DNA of 64,000 bases. Origin: Brachyhypopomus gauderio (taxonomy: Eukaryota; Chordata; Actinopteri; Gymnotiformes; Hypopomidae). Under the pieces are notes generated by a model. It was not told the DNA's origin. It saw nothing but the letters and a program-made list of their open reading frames with translations, and made no database searches. Positions 33,412 through 46,579 of the stretch are shown in pieces (the stretch's first letter is position 1; each line of letters starts with the position of its first letter). Position numbers and translations under genes: made by a program. The stretch covers positions 3,961,371-4,025,370 of the forward strand of contig NC_135214.1 in assembly GCF_052324685.1 (NCBI RefSeq), read 5' to 3'.

Positions 33412-34567
33412 TCAGCGGTTCTTGCAGAAGTTCAGGACTAAAACATCACGCCAATTGAGTCGTTAAGGCACATCAGTCCCCAGCGAGCTATTGGAACATC
33501 TCACCTTGTTTTTGGACCGTCTCTTTCGGCTCCGCCTGCTGTTCCATATTGCAGCCACGGAGGCCATGACTTGTACCCCATACTGCTGAGTCAGCGGTGT
33601 CATGAACGCCAGAACCTTCAGCTTCAGGATCTACATGACACAACAGCAGTGTATAGCACAACAGCAGTGTATAGCACAACAGTAATAATAATCTTTATTT
33701 GTATAGCACCTTTCATACATGCATGCAACTCAAAAGTGCTTTACAGTAGTGTATAACACAAGAGCAGTGTATAACACAACAGCATTGCATTATATAAGAC
33801 TCAAATCACGATACATTTTTGAGTATCTTTTTTAAACAAAAAACAATAAGAAACCGAAAACCTTTAGTAAATAGCAGAAAAAAGACTAAAAACTAACAGA
33901 TTTCACACACCTTTGTGCTTTTGAAACAGACAGAGGTGGGCGAGGCCTTGGTGCTATGGGCAGAGTCAGCACCCTTGACCACACCCCATAACATCGACAT
34001 GGTGCTGACCATGTACGGGAACTCCTCCAGAATGGTATTGGCGGCATTGCGCATGTCTGTAGCATCACAGTCTGCAGACTACAGAAAGACAGCCATGTTA
34101 CCTTCAATACAGCTGTTCCATAGCTAATATCTGTCTGATATCTAATGCGATGCAGCTGTGTGTTTGTGCATACTACACAGTTTACCGTTTTGTGTTCTAG
34201 AAGACAGTAGTGTGTGATAGTGGTGAGTCCTTCCAGCAGAGTGAGAGGATAGTCAGGTGCAATGTTCTCCTTCTTCAGGTTGCTGCTGCACACACAGTGA
34301 ACACACTCAGCTAGGACGTTTCTAGAACAGTCTCTAAAACACTAGTCAGCAAACCCTCCTGGTCAGAAGTGGATCCTCAGTTCTAATCCCTGTGTCAGCT
34401 AATCAAAGTCTCTGGTAGATAATTACTTGCAGGATCAGGTACGTTAGATTAAGGTCAGAGACCGTTAAGAAGACGGATGTTCACAGTTCTCAGCAGTTGT
34501 ATACATTAGAGAAAATCTTTTTGTCAATGAACCTCTCTGAAGTATCTTAGAAAAGGCTACACAGACC

Positions 34568-34641
<74 letters not shown>

Positions 34642-37600
34642 CAGTACCTGTGGGAAGCTTTGCCTCCATCGTGTTCGTGCTGTTTAACCAGTTCATCAAG
34701 GTTCTTGCAGATCTGACTGACGACGGGGGCAACGATGATGGCCAGCGAGCGGCCCAGGAAGGGCAGCACTCCGCACAGCAGCGCCACCCAGGCCGGGTGC
34801 ATGGAGCAGCCGTACAGCGGGCACAGGGCCCGGGCGGCCGCTGACACGAACATGCCCTGCGCCGTGATCGGATGGTTGGCCACGTAATGCGCGGCCTTGA
34901 TGGAACGCTGGTACGACACGGCGGTGTGCCACTCTCGCGTTAGTGTGGAGGACGAGGCGTGGCTTCGGGAAGAGTGCGGGTGGTTGTCCCCCTGGTCGGG
35001 CGCTTTTGAACATGGAGACACACAGTGCTCCAGCTCGATCAGGACTTTCAGGAGCTTTAGCAGGGCGATCTGGAGTGGGTGCTCCGCCCAGCTACCGTCA
35101 CGCCCAAAATTGACCAGCCTTTCCTCCGAGAACTCTCGACCGTCATCGGCCCGGTCCTCCTCGGGGAGCACACGCAGGTCAGATGCCTCTGCCCGCTGGC
35201 AGGTGTACATGGAAGCGGAGAGTGAGAGAAGGACAAACTGCTGCACCCTGCAGCTACACAGGAGGCTCCGGATGGCCTCCAGACTGGCTGCGTTGCCCAC
35301 CTCACCCGCCTGGGCTGCCTGTTGCTGCGCCACCGCCACCAGCTGGCCGACCAGCGCCGTGAGCACCTCCACGCTCTTCACCCGCACCTCCCGGTTGCCC
35401 TGTAGCTGTCGGGCGCTCATGGTGGCGTAGGAGGGAAAGTGAGACCGCAGGAAACGCAGACAGAGTGAGGTGAGGATCTCCAGAAGGAACAGGGGCGGGA
35501 AGGCAGAGCCGGAGGGCGAAAGGGGAGGGGAGCCGGGTGGATGTTCTGGACCGGAACCATCGGGAGGGGTGGTGCTCTGGAGAGGGCCGTAGAAGCTGTT
35601 GCCCTCCTGTGCCTGCCGGTGCCTTTGCAGGAGGTTCTGGATGAGGTTGAGGTGGGCTGTGGAGCTGCCGTCCAAGGCCGTGCTCGAGAGAGCCTCTAGG
35701 AAAGGTCCCGCGCTGCTCCGCACCAGCGTCTCCACCACCAAGAAGGCATGCAGGACCATGCCGCAGTCGTACGGCTGCCGGTACAGCAAGACGTGCCGGA
35801 AGAGCGAGTCCACCGCCTCCTGCCTCTCGCGCTGCCGCTTTAAGAGGCGGGATTTGGCCAGGGCCTCCAGCTGCCCGTCGTCTTCGTCGCTCGACAATGA
35901 ATCAGAAGCCTGCGTGCGCTCGGAGTCCACTCGCAGCAGGCCGTTGACTGCACCTGCATGCCCTGCACAGTCCCTGTCGTCGGGGAGCTGCAGAAAAGGG
36001 GTGGAGCCAGAGGTGGAGTTCTCTGTGGAGTTCTGAGCTCCACTCGAGTCGGCTGATTCTGTGTGCTCACTCTCTTCCTCTTCTTCTTGCCCTTCCTCTT
36101 CTACTTGTCCATCCTCTTCCTCAGTTTCCTCACTCTCGCTGCGGGACATGGCAGGGGAGTCAGAGAGCGTGTCCTGAAGCTCTGGGTCGTGCTCCAGGTC
36201 TGCCCACAGTGCCTCACGGTCTACGATGGCAACGTGAGCCAGGAGGCTGTCCGGCTGGCTCATGGCCATCATGCCGTCTCCACCACTCTTTGTGCTGGAT
36301 CTGCTTTTGTAGGTTAACACGTTCAAATTACCTGCAGAGAAAGAGCAGCCTCGATAATGAGCACTACATTACCCACATGTCTCATGCTATTCAAACTTGC
36401 GGCTGTCGCTGCACACTGCCGCGTCTTGCGGTGTGTGGTGACATACCCACTGAAAGACTTTGCTTGACGCTCTGAATGGCTGTTCTCTGGGTCTTTGGGT
36501 CCAGCAGCAGGAGCAGAACCGGTTCCAGGATGCGTATGACGTCTCCGAGAGAGAGGGCCCGCATCAGCCAGCTCTGTCCCGCAGCGCTGACGCTGCCATC
36601 CTGACTGTTTAGACTGTCCAGCACCACAAACAGAGACCTGACACAGGGAGCGAGAGGAACAGCGGTCAGAGGTGACTGTCGCTCGTCTCTGGGCCGGTGC
36701 GGAAGGGAGACGTCTGACCTATCAAAAGAGCGGTTCAGAGACGTGCTGCGGTTCGTCTGAACCTCCCGCGTCAGGTGCCACAAAACAGAAAATCTATGGA
36801 GAGCCTCCAGACGCACAACCTGTGAAAAGAATGCACACACACATACACACACACACAGAGACACAGCAAACCATCAAGGGATGGTAGGCTGCATATAGGT
36901 ACGTGTGTGCATGTGTGGTAGGCCCCGCACCTTGTCTCTGCTAAGCAAAGCCATACACACGATGTCCTCGCAGATGTGCGCCGATGGAGCTAAACAGTGC
37001 AGCCGATAGAAGAGGTCCACACAGGAGACATGAAGCTCTCGGTGCTCAGTGTCCAACTGAGCCCAGAGCACCTGAGCTACCCGCTGAGAGAGAGAGAAAG
37101 CCGGTCAGGACAGGGCAGCAAACTAGACCCAGTCACAAGACAACCCGGAGAGAAACGAAAAAAACACGAGGTATTATATATTAAAACTCCGTATGTGGTC
37201 TCATTAAGATGGAAAACAGAAGTGAAGTTTAAAGAGTGAGCAGTGTGTGCCCCAAGTTCCACTGCAAATGCGCATAGGAAACTGACCTGGTAGAAGTCTG
37301 TGTGAAGCTCCATGGTTTTGCCCACTGCTGGGAGGATGGGGGGCAGGGTGACCATCTGCAGCTGCCCGCTGAAGGGGTTCACCTCCGCCCTCCTGTAGCG
37401 CCTGCTCTTGTCCTGAATGACCAGCGCCAAGGACTGAGAGTGGTTAATCAGCTCAAGCAGGGAGGAAATCGCCACATGTTGGACCTATGTGCACACACAC
37501 AAATACACACACACACACACAGACATGCCCAACACACAGACAGAAATGCAGAATGTCAGTATGACAACAGCGTACAATTGAGTACAATCTTAAATAAGTC

Positions 37601-40317
37601 TACAGAATATGTGGGACACATACTTGAGCCTATGTCATTTTCTGCCATCCACAAAATCATGTGGAGATTCAACCAGAAATAACTATGGTATAATGGAACA
37701 GTGTAATGATCTCACAATCATACCTGGTAGTCTTTTGAAATGCAGCACAATGTCATTAAGGCCCTCAGCCACTCAGGAAGAGAGCCCTCTTCATTGTCTA
37801 GAGAGGAAAACAGACAGCCACCTACTGCTTTAGAATCCAAATTCCTCCATGTTTTAGCAGGCGTGCTAATAAACTAAACACACTGCACATACTTGTGTTC
37901 TTGAACACGTGGCTGTGAAGCTCCTGACTCTGTTCCTCTGTGTAATAGACAGGGAAGGTGGTGCACTCCAGCAACAGGTGACACGCGGCTGTAAACGCCT
38001 GTCGACAGGGCTCGGTGACCTCTGCTTTGCCCCGCGACTGGAAGCCGGCAGACCACCGCAGGCCCGCGGTCCTGGCACCCACGCTGGCACCGCTCTCCTC
38101 CCGGGGCCGTGCCCGCAACTTGCCAGGGGTGAAGAAGTCAGCCAGCCTGTCTTTGATCAGCCCCAGGTCCCGACCGCCCTCGGGGGAGTGCTTCCGGCCG
38201 CGGGGGGAGGAGTGGCACTCGGACTGAGGCGCCTCCTCCTGCACCGTCTTTGAATCCACCACAGCCAGCAGATGTCTGGGGAAGTGGGATGGCATTTAAT
38301 ACTTTGCACAGCAGAGCACAAAAAAAATCAAACAAGTCAATCTTGTTTTGATGGTCGGAGACATGGCAGCTACATTTACATTTACATTTATGGCATTTGG
38401 CAGACGCCCTTATCCAGAGCGACTTACATTTTTATCTCATTTTTTATACAAGTGAGCAATTGAGGGTTAAGGGCCTTGCTCAGGGGCACCTCAGTCATGG
38501 CCTGGGGATGCGAACTTGCGAACCTGCGACAGCTACCTTTTTCATTGCATTTCGAACCTGTTCGGGTTGTGTGTTTATGTGGACAGACTGAGTCACACGT
38601 TTACACTTTAAAAGTTTCTGAAAGTGACTCTGAAAGTCATAGTAACCTTAAATGCAACAGTGCAATGTAAATGCAACAGTATACCTAGTGATAATCAGTG
38701 CCAGGATGTCCTGTACACATGTGGACATGTGCTCCACGGTTCCACCTTTTTTCCAAACATCCACCGCCTTGACACACGCCCCTGAAACAGGATTCGACGA
38801 GTCACGCCCCGGAAAAAGCTGCAGCTCAGAAGGCGAGGCACTAAGGCCCAATCCGCTGTCTTCAGAACGCAGGGGCAGGAACATGCTGTGCTCAGGCCCC
38901 GCCTCTTCTGCAGCTTGTCCATTCTCAGCCACGCCCTCTTCCACCAGTGGTTCATTATTAACACTGGTCTCCTCGCCTGTCTCCTCTTTCTTGGTCTCTG
39001 TCACCATGACCTGCTAATGTGATGAAAGAGTGTACAGAGAGTGCCACAGTACTAAACTAGTAAGTATGAAAGACAGCTGAGATAGAAGGCCAATTACTTA
39101 AAAAAAGAAAAAAGAAAAAAAAGAATCCAAAATCATACCGGAGTTTTCTCTACACACGACATCTGTGACTCCGCATCCATGTCCATATAGGTGACGGGCA
39201 TCTGGATCTTGCTGAGCATCTTAAAACATGCCCTCAGGGCCTGTGTGACATCTGATAGGCTAAGAGAGGTCATGTGACTACACAGAGCCTGCAGCGTGGT
39301 GCCCAGCATCTGGGGCAGGTACTGGGTTTGGATCTCACCATAAAGCTCCTTTTGGATGCAGGAAATGGACCATCAGAAACAGAGATGTGAGATCATTATG
39401 AAAGCAAAGCAGGTAGACAAGATAATAGCTTCCCCTCAACACACAAACGACATACACCAACTACTCAGAACATAGAGTTTCTTATACACTGATATAGAAA
39501 TACTCATAATGGACACATTCTGGCTATCGGGTAAAGCATGAACACTAAGTGCAAAAAAAGGGATAATTACCAAAGGGATAACATCAAGGAGGAAGATGAT
39601 AAGGGTGGAGAGCTCCGGGACTGATGAAGGAGGACTCCAGTTTTTAGATGGAGCTGTCCGTGCTGGGTCACTTAACATGCATAAAAACATTAAGTCAGGT
39701 TCATTCCATCGTTATTATTATCTGCGTTTGCTGATGTCAATACATTACGTTCCATCAGTTTTTAGTGGTGTTTGTGTGTGTGTGTACCTGAGGCAGGTTT
39801 GGAACTGTTTGCTCATGTAGTCCCACAGGTATTCACTGTCCATTGCCCCCACCAACATGTTGACTGTTTTTATGATCTCTGAAGCATTTTTGTTCTCTTT
39901 GATCTTACTGCAAAAACCGACAGACAATAAAGAGATACAAATGATATAATTTGCTTGTATCTTGTGCAATTTATAAAAGAGAATCCTATCTTTTTTACAC
40001 ATATGGCTATAAATATATAAATATAAATATATGTTTCTCTTCTATGAATATGCTAATCAAATTTGCATAAAATTAAATCACTTAATTCCCTCTCAGTCTG
40101 ACCTGGTGAACTGGTTGCCAGAGAGACTGGAGCTAAGAGACTCCTCCCCCACCATCTCCGTGCAGTACCTGTAGAATGCTCTGATCACCTCTAGCAATAT
40201 GTCAGATACCACCAGGGGTCCTAACAGTGAGAGAGGAGGGGGAGGGGGGAGCAGAGAAAGATGTAATATGTTATTAAATACTTACAATACTCAAATAGCT
40301 ACTGTATGTGTGTGTGT

Positions 40318-40348
<31 letters not shown>

Positions 40349-40781
40349 GGGGGGGGGGGGTGTTTACCAATCTCTGGTTTGTCCAGTAAACTGATAATGA
40401 TACGGAAGGGTCTGAGATAGTCCGTGACGTTTTCTGGGTCCTTTTCTATGTCATTCTGTTGCAGGATGTTCACCAGTGCCTGTGCATACAGTAGATTAGA
40501 ATGGGAGATAACATGAGGAGAATGGAGACTTTTCATGTCAAATTAGTTACAGTACAAGCTGGTATGTAAAGTGCAGTTAATTCATCACAGAAATGATGAG
40601 AACAAGAGTTTGTGATTTAGTTATTCAAACTTGTCAATGTGTGTGAGTGTGTGTGTGTGTGCCGACCTGCACCAGTAGATCTCTGGAGTGTGTGTTGAAG
40701 TAGTATGCTGTATGCTCCTCCACTGTAGTGCACAAGCTTGGATCTGGAGCTACCATGCCTCCTTTAATGTCCAGGCCTGAG

Positions 40782-40823
<42 letters not shown>

Positions 40824-41458
40824 GTTTAGGGTAGTGGTATGACATATGGAATCTTAAATTAAGATTAGTCTTCATTTATGTTTACACTCTAATCCACATG
40901 TTCGGCATTGGCATCATGTTTGTGGTACCTAGTAGCCACGCATAGAGGCGCCGGTTCAGTGACATGTCTCTCCTCAGCACAGTGAGAGAAGCAGCAGACA
41001 CCACAGTGATCATCTCATCACGTTTCAAAGGGATAGCACCCTCTACAGGATCCTACAGGAACAGCAGGCCTAATCACTCACTGACACGCACAAAGTTTGA
41101 TTCAGGTGCATCATACCAAACTTCAGCCTGTTATAGCACTCCACAGGCAGGAGGACAGGATAGAGAGAGATGGAGAAGAAGAGGGAGAGGGGGACTAACC
41201 AAACATGTCGCGAAGGGAAAGAAATAAAGGAGAATCTCCAACATGTTCCTCTGGACGAGAACATTAGTGTCATGTAGAGAGAGACAGATCGCCTTCACCT
41301 GCAGAATGGTGAGAGGGAGAAGGATTACAGGGGTGTCACAAAAGGAGACCTTAATATAAAAGTACTACGATTAGTATTAAATATTTAACCTCTGTCTGCA
41401 ATAAGAATGTAAAATTAGATTTGTTACTGATCATTACATTCTTAAGTGAAGCCTCAAG

Positions 41459-41501
<43 letters not shown>

Positions 41502-42127
41502 GTGAGTCTGTGGTCAGTCCCCAACATGTGATTCTGCTCCCTGCTGGTGGCCATGCGGTCGAAGTGTGTGATGATGAAGAGGGAGGCGGGTAGGCGCACC
41601 AGATGGGACACGAGAGCAGAGCCCCACAGAGCTCCGTAAAACACGGACTGGCCCACCAGCAGGGAGAGCTTCAACAGCAGTGCATCCGTCCTGAGAGCCA
41701 GAGAAACATATGAACCCTAGTCAACAAGACCCCAGTGCAATCTTCCACCATCAACCACCTCCAACATCAACCGCATGACCTGAAAGAGGCACGTGTGGGA
41801 CTTTTCTCCTTTACATATTTGGTTCAGTGCAGGAACTTTGGCTATACCTACACCTTTGGGTATACCTACACCTTTGGCCATACCTAGCCATACCTGGAAG
41901 TTCCAGTGAGAAAGGTGTTCACCATACAGAATTAAGCGTGTACCTGTCGAAGACGTCCAGACCCTCCTCCAGCCCAGGCAGCAGGCCCATGATGAAGGCC
42001 TGTAGGCTGGGCAGGAGGGCTCTCTGCAGGGGCAGGAAGTAGCGCTCGTAAAGGGTCAGCAGAGTCGGCTTCACGGACATTGCTGCATAGCCCAGCAAAG
42101 GGAAAAGTCCTGAGCTGTACACACACA

Positions 42128-42166
<39 letters not shown>

Positions 42167-44115
42167 TTTCATGATATGTACAGTCTTTTTAAATAGCTGC
42201 AATACAATAACAACTATTCCACCAGCAGTGTGACTGCAAACCCCCATTCACCCCAGTTTTACTCAGGGGTCCCTTAGAACAGAAAGTAAAATTGGGGGTG
42301 CACAAACAACATATTAGAACACTTAGAACATCCACCTGTAGATGAAGAGGTCTTTGGCCAGCCATTTTGTACCAATGATTTTGAAGATGACCTCATAGGT
42401 CTCCAGTGCTTTAAGATGGACGCCACTCGGCAGAGCAGGGTGCAAACACTGGGCCAATCGTTTTCCGATGATCAAACGTTTCGGCAACAGGGAGTATTTC
42501 AAATTACTCTGAAGAGCCTACAGATGTGAAGCAATAAAAATTAAGTGACCAGAAAGGACTTAAATTTGAGCTGTGGCCCTCCATGTGAAAAACACAAAAG
42601 GGCTTGGACAAATTCCACAAATCAATGGTTGTTTAAACACCATGATATGATGACAAAAGGACCACATGGAGAACTATGTAGGTCACATCCGTGTTGCTTC
42701 ACTGAATAAATAAGAGAGTCAATGTAGAAAAAGAGAGACAGAAAGATTCTCATGAGTGAGGGGGAGAGAGAGACTGATAAAAAGAGATGAAGAGAGGAAG
42801 AAAAAGAGAGAGAAGTACAGGAGATACATTAAGTGATTGAACTCTGCTTTTTGATTATGTACACTAATGTTTGAGCAGTTGTGACAAGTTTGTGCTTTTA
42901 TTTTCTATGCATTTGTCTGAGATGTGCAGTAAAATGGCTTCAGGACTTTCAGTTCCACTGTAGACACTGTGTACTATGCAAACTTCCTCCTGTAAGATTA
43001 CTTTACTACCACCACTCCAGAATAGTAAAAAAGAAAAGTCTCTTTGTCAGAAGTCTCTTTTGTGATGGTAAATGAAGGCATAAAGTAATTTCACAGAGGA
43101 AACTGAAACGATCCTCATAGGTAACTTCCCCCTAAAACTGTGAAATCCTTGCATTTTGTAAAAAGGATATTGTCAAACAAATCGGTGATGAAACAAATGA
43201 TCAATGTCCAAATAAGAAAGTCATTTACAACAGGTGAAACAAATAAACAAAATGAAAGAACCTAGTTTGTCAATTTAAAGAAAGTGAGGACAAAATAATC
43301 CATTATGTCATTCTTATTTTTATGAGATGCAAGTTTAAAATGTGGTGGAATGCAAAGACAATATTCTCAATACACAAACTGAGTTTCCAGATCAGCAGGT
43401 ACACTCTCCCCATTCACACAAATTGTACAATGCAGCATGTCACGTATCATGACTGCAGTTTGAGGTGCAAAAGTGCATCTTGTGTGTGTGCAGAAGCCTC
43501 CAAACTGGAACCATCCTGGAGTGCAAATACAGCTGCCTGGTCAGACAAATGCCACCTGTTTTCAAATCATGATGATGGAGAAGCTAATCAGAATTCGGCA
43601 TAATCCATCTGGATAGGGGTCAGCAGTGCATTAGGGCCACGGCAGAATATCTGAATGACACAGCATTCAGAGATCATTGTTAGAGAAGATGATCTATTCA
43701 TGGCTACATGTTATCCCTACTCTGGACTGTGTTAGAAAAGTGAAGGATCAAACAGACAGTCAGATAGGAAAGAAACAAAGAACTAGTGAAGAAGTGAAAA
43801 CACATATTTAGTGGTGTCTTGTAATCACTATTTGAGTGTGACACATTTCTATAATGGACCTCACTAAAATTATGACCAATATCCCTGGTTACACCCCAGG
43901 TTACTGAGAGGTTCCAGGTCCATGGTTTCCACTGCTTCACTCTGACTCAGGACCTTTGACCTTTAACCCTCAAATACCTTATTGAGCTTTCCAAGAGAAG
44001 AAATTAGGTCAGCCCACTCGCTGGAAGACTCAAAGTTACGTAGTGCCTTCTCGATGACAGCAGCGTAACTACGGTAACGGTAGTCATTCTGGAGCTCGGC
44101 CTCCTCAGGATCCAT
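24708..44115 (-). CDS. dop1b: DOP1 leucine zipper-like protein B, 38 coding exons
   Basis: Dopey-family protein of 2,311 residues (human DOP1B is about 2,300). Family members work with MON2 in endosome-Golgi membrane traffic. The Dopey_N domain covers about the first 300 residues ([37 protein letters not shown]). Exons, 5' to 3': 44115-43978, 42517-42336, 42114-41944, 41690-41501, 41298-41200, 41052-40929, 40776-40667, 40479-40368, 40220-40103, 39907-39788, 39670-39571, 39348-39139, 39010-38685, 38275-37893, 37797-37724, 37484-37287, 37083-36931, 36819-36719, 36637-36447, 36331-34648, 34285-34186, 34078-33911, 33630-33505, 33308-33174, 33089-33031, 32862-32758, 32378-32312, 27817-27664, 27525-27443, 27339-27230, 27046-26897, 26643-26582, 26471-26343, 26159-26023, 25927-25872, 25578-25444, 25277-25145, 24950-24708. 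All introns are GT-AG and the joined length is a multiple of 3. The 1,684-bp exon carries a Glu-rich tract (about residues 1098-1130). An in-frame ATG sits one codon upstream. The second aligns with the family start. Confidence 0.95.
29895..30180. mobile_element. hAT MITE, 286 bp, nested in the RTE LINE
   Basis: Starts CAGAGGTCACCAACC and ends GCCCGCGGGCTG. CTCTGGGG occurs at 29887-29894 and 30181-30188, an exact 8-bp target duplication. The LINE resumes directly across it. Confidence 0.9.
30221..31179. mobile_element. Non-autonomous hAT element, 959 bp, nested in the RTE LINE
   Basis: Termini are CAGTGTTAATTT and AAATTAACACTG, a perfect inverted pair. Flanks are GGGCCCAC and GGTCCCAC, an 8-bp duplication with one later change. 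Internal TTTAGT/ACTAAA repeats fill the edges. It has no transposase. Confidence 0.9.
33141..33168. repeat. (TG)n beside a dop1b splice donor
   Basis: Sits within 5 bp of the donor of the exon that starts at 33174. It reads (CA)n on the sense strand. Confidence 0.9.
33327..33409. repeat. (AC)n microsatellite, about 41 units
   Basis: On the dop1b sense strand this is a (GT)n tract lying just before the acceptor of the exon that ends at 33308. Confidence 0.95.
33681..33747 (-). mobile_element. L2-like LINE tail (67 bp)
   Basis: Matches the 3' tail at 12589-12650 (ATAATCTTTATTTGTATAGC, then CTTTCATACATGCA and AGTGCTTTACAG). A very short 5'-truncated insertion in a dop1b intron. Confidence 0.8.
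34570..34638. repeat. (CA)n microsatellite beside the large dop1b exon donor
   Basis: On the sense strand (GT)n begins about 10 bp after the donor at 34647. Confidence 0.95.
38366..38530. repeat. Teleost dispersed repeat in a dop1b intron
   Basis: Contains GGCAGACGCCCTTATCCAGA, GCGACTTACATTT and GGGCCTTGCTCAGGGGC, a widespread fish repeat of unsettled class, preceded by a (TTTACA)n start. Confidence 0.6.
40303..40360. repeat. (TG)n followed by a run of about 29 G
   Basis: On the dop1b sense strand a C29 tract followed by (CA)n starts 6 bp after the donor at 40367. A run this long is also prone to assembly error. Confidence 0.9.
41461..41496. repeat. (CA)n beside a dop1b donor
   Basis: Sense-strand reading is GTGAGTGTGTGTG: the donor at 41500 merges directly into the repeat. 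Confidence 0.9.
42121..42165. repeat. (CA)n beside a dop1b acceptor
   Basis: Sense-strand (GT)n occupies the place of the polypyrimidine tract before the acceptor at 42115. Confidence 0.9.
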
Positions 44116-46440
44116 CATGCCTCAGTTCTATCCCAGCATGCTCAGCATCCGTCTGCACAGGAAGAGAAGACTGGGTAGAAGAGACAGAGAAAAGAGGGAG
44201 TGAGTGAGCACAAAATAATGAACGAGCGAAAGAAAGATAGTGTTACACCCAGCTACACTCCTGATAACCTCATGATAGCCAAATAACGGTCACTCTTTGC
44301 ATGGTACTTTAATTATATGCAAATAGCATGCACCTTTAAATGGTTTGTTAACTCCCCAAGACAATGTTACTTGGAGCAACTCAGGAAAAAAAGAGTTTAA
44401 CAGTCATTCCCCAAATTGTTGAGAGTGTAGACATTCCATTGCCGAATTGCAGAAAACACAGAGGGATCAGTCAGTTTAATGATCACAGCATTGCCTGCTG
44501 GACTGTTTATTGACACAAGACATTGATGCTTTTCCCAGTTTTGTTTTTTGTCCACACACCTCAGAGATTACACAGAAATGTAGCACTCATTACACCACCG
44601 CTTACACAAACACGCATCATGCATATGCATGCACACGCACACACACACGTGCACACACACACACACACACACACCCCACACTCCACTATGTTCCCACTCT
44701 GATGTAGGCTATGTAAGCAGAATCTCACAAAGGCTTCTCTCCAAGTATTAGCTAAGCCAAAAGTTTAAGAAAAGTTCACACCACTGTATAAACTTGCGTT
44801 AACAAATATTCAGTTCATGCATGAAGATGAGTGAAAGGGGGGATGAAAGAGAGTGAAAGACACTGAGCTTGAGCCTGGTAACTGCTGGCTAATCATTACT
44901 AGAACATCTCTACAGGTCTAATATACCATGCATGTGAGCCAGTGAGTCAATAGGTGCATGCAAGTGTGTACCCCCACGCCCACAGCCTGGCATTATTATT
45001 AATGTAGCAGCTAAGCCACACCCAGTGAGTTACACAAATGCATGGTGTTCCTTAAGCGTCCAGCATCCAGTGGCAGCACTACACCACAGTGGACTCCACC
45101 ATACTGCTACTTTCTTATGGGCACTAAAGCTCATGAACATTTCAATGTTTAAGGCACGTCAGAAAGTGCAAAACATGTCAGAATGGTCGACCCTTTCATT
45201 TACTGTGGGTTACTGTAAAACGGAACAGCTTAACAACAACCAAGCAAGTTCAGAAAACAACAACGAGGTAAAACCTTCTAAACTCCATTGGAAGTTGTCC
45301 TCAAATCATCCTGTTTTCTTCCAGCAGCGACCGTCTGCACTGTTTTTGCTGTTCTGACACACATCCTGTCCTGTCTCAACAGCCCGGGAGCAACCTCACT
45401 AGCGCTCTGCCACCTCGCCTCTTTCTGTCAGGAGTGCCAGCCATCACTACAGCTCATCCCCCTCAAAGCAATGCATGAAAGGAGTGGTGAAACAAGGAGA
45501 AACTCAGAGATGATGCCAAAGATCTAAGACATAATAAGGCAGGGAAATAGGGAGACAAGAAGGACAGATGAAGGAGAGACCAAAGAAAAATAGTTAAACT
45601 AAAAGCTGCTTGCAGTTGGAATTTGTTGCTGCAGGACGCTGATCTTCAAATACAAGATTTAACAGCACATGCAAAATCACTGTACATCAAGCAATGGTCT
45701 GGATTTTTTCATAAATCATGTGTGGAGTGTGATGACAGTCTTAAAATTCAAAACTCATGTAACTCACTCACCCAATTCATTGTATAAAAGTGCATAAACC
45801 TCCCAGGATTACCTTAGAGATTTGGGAGGCGTGGCTGCATCACAAATGGTAGTAACTAATAGGTACTGAGCAGACATGTTTTTTGACAGACTTGTGCTGA
45901 TAACCAAAAAATGTATAATGCTTCGGATGTCTCGACTGAGTTGATGCGGTAACAACACAATTAAATTTCCGTTTCCAATCCCAATAACAACTTGGTAAGG
46001 TGGAGCATTATTGACTGTCCCCAATCAGAGGAGTCAATGTACCATTTTAATTATTAAGTTGTACTAAGCTAGGCTATAATGTGCATTCACACGAGAATTA
46101 TACACGTACGTTTTTATTTTTGTTCGTTTTGTTTTTTGACGATTGTTTTGAGCGCAAACGTTAAAACAGGCTGACTCACCCCTGCGGGAACACAGGACCG
46201 CCACGCTAAAAGAAACGCAGTGTCAAATAATGTTTAAAATCCCAGATAAGCAAGGGAATCAAAGAACTGTCGCAAGGACGAACATATGTTTATCCTTACA
46301 TTAGCAGGCGGACGGGTGATCACTGAAGGCCAGATCAGTTCGTGATGATAATGAATTGTCACTTGACTGATTTTACCCAACTGCGCTGTTGAATACACTT
46401 CCTGGTGGGTGGTGGAGGGACGAATCAAGTTGCAACAACA
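44116..46440 (-). other. dop1b: dop1b 5'UTR: short UTR segment, 2-kb intron and probable first exon
   Basis: The coding exon extends upstream to 44152, where the sense strand shows TTCTCTTCCTGTGCAG before ACGGATGC, a good acceptor. The best matching donor is GCAGG/GTGAGTCAG with exon edge at 46180. The intervening 44153-46179 is intron with a (CA)n tract near 44636-44675 and no gene. The transcription start is not determined. Confidence 0.55.
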
Positions 46441-46579
46441 GGGGGGTAAGAGGTCTCTCTTTTTCGATTTACAGCGTTACCCTGCTTGGTATAAACATCT
46501 ATTATTAATATGACGCTGCTATTGTCAATAAAACGTTATACACTTGAGTTACTAGCGACAAAATAAACGCACTGGGTTC

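Noticed and set aside
33114..33466. Frames encoding long Cys-Val or Thr-His repeats
   Set aside because: Translation of CA/TG microsatellites.
34897..36326. Plus-strand frames opposite the large dop1b exon
   Set aside because: Shadows of the real minus-strand exon. They show no family similarity while the minus frame matches DOP1B.
45025..45527. Plus-strand frames of 79-110 codons in the dop1b 5' intron
   Set aside because: No recognisable domain, no splice context and ordinary AT-rich composition.
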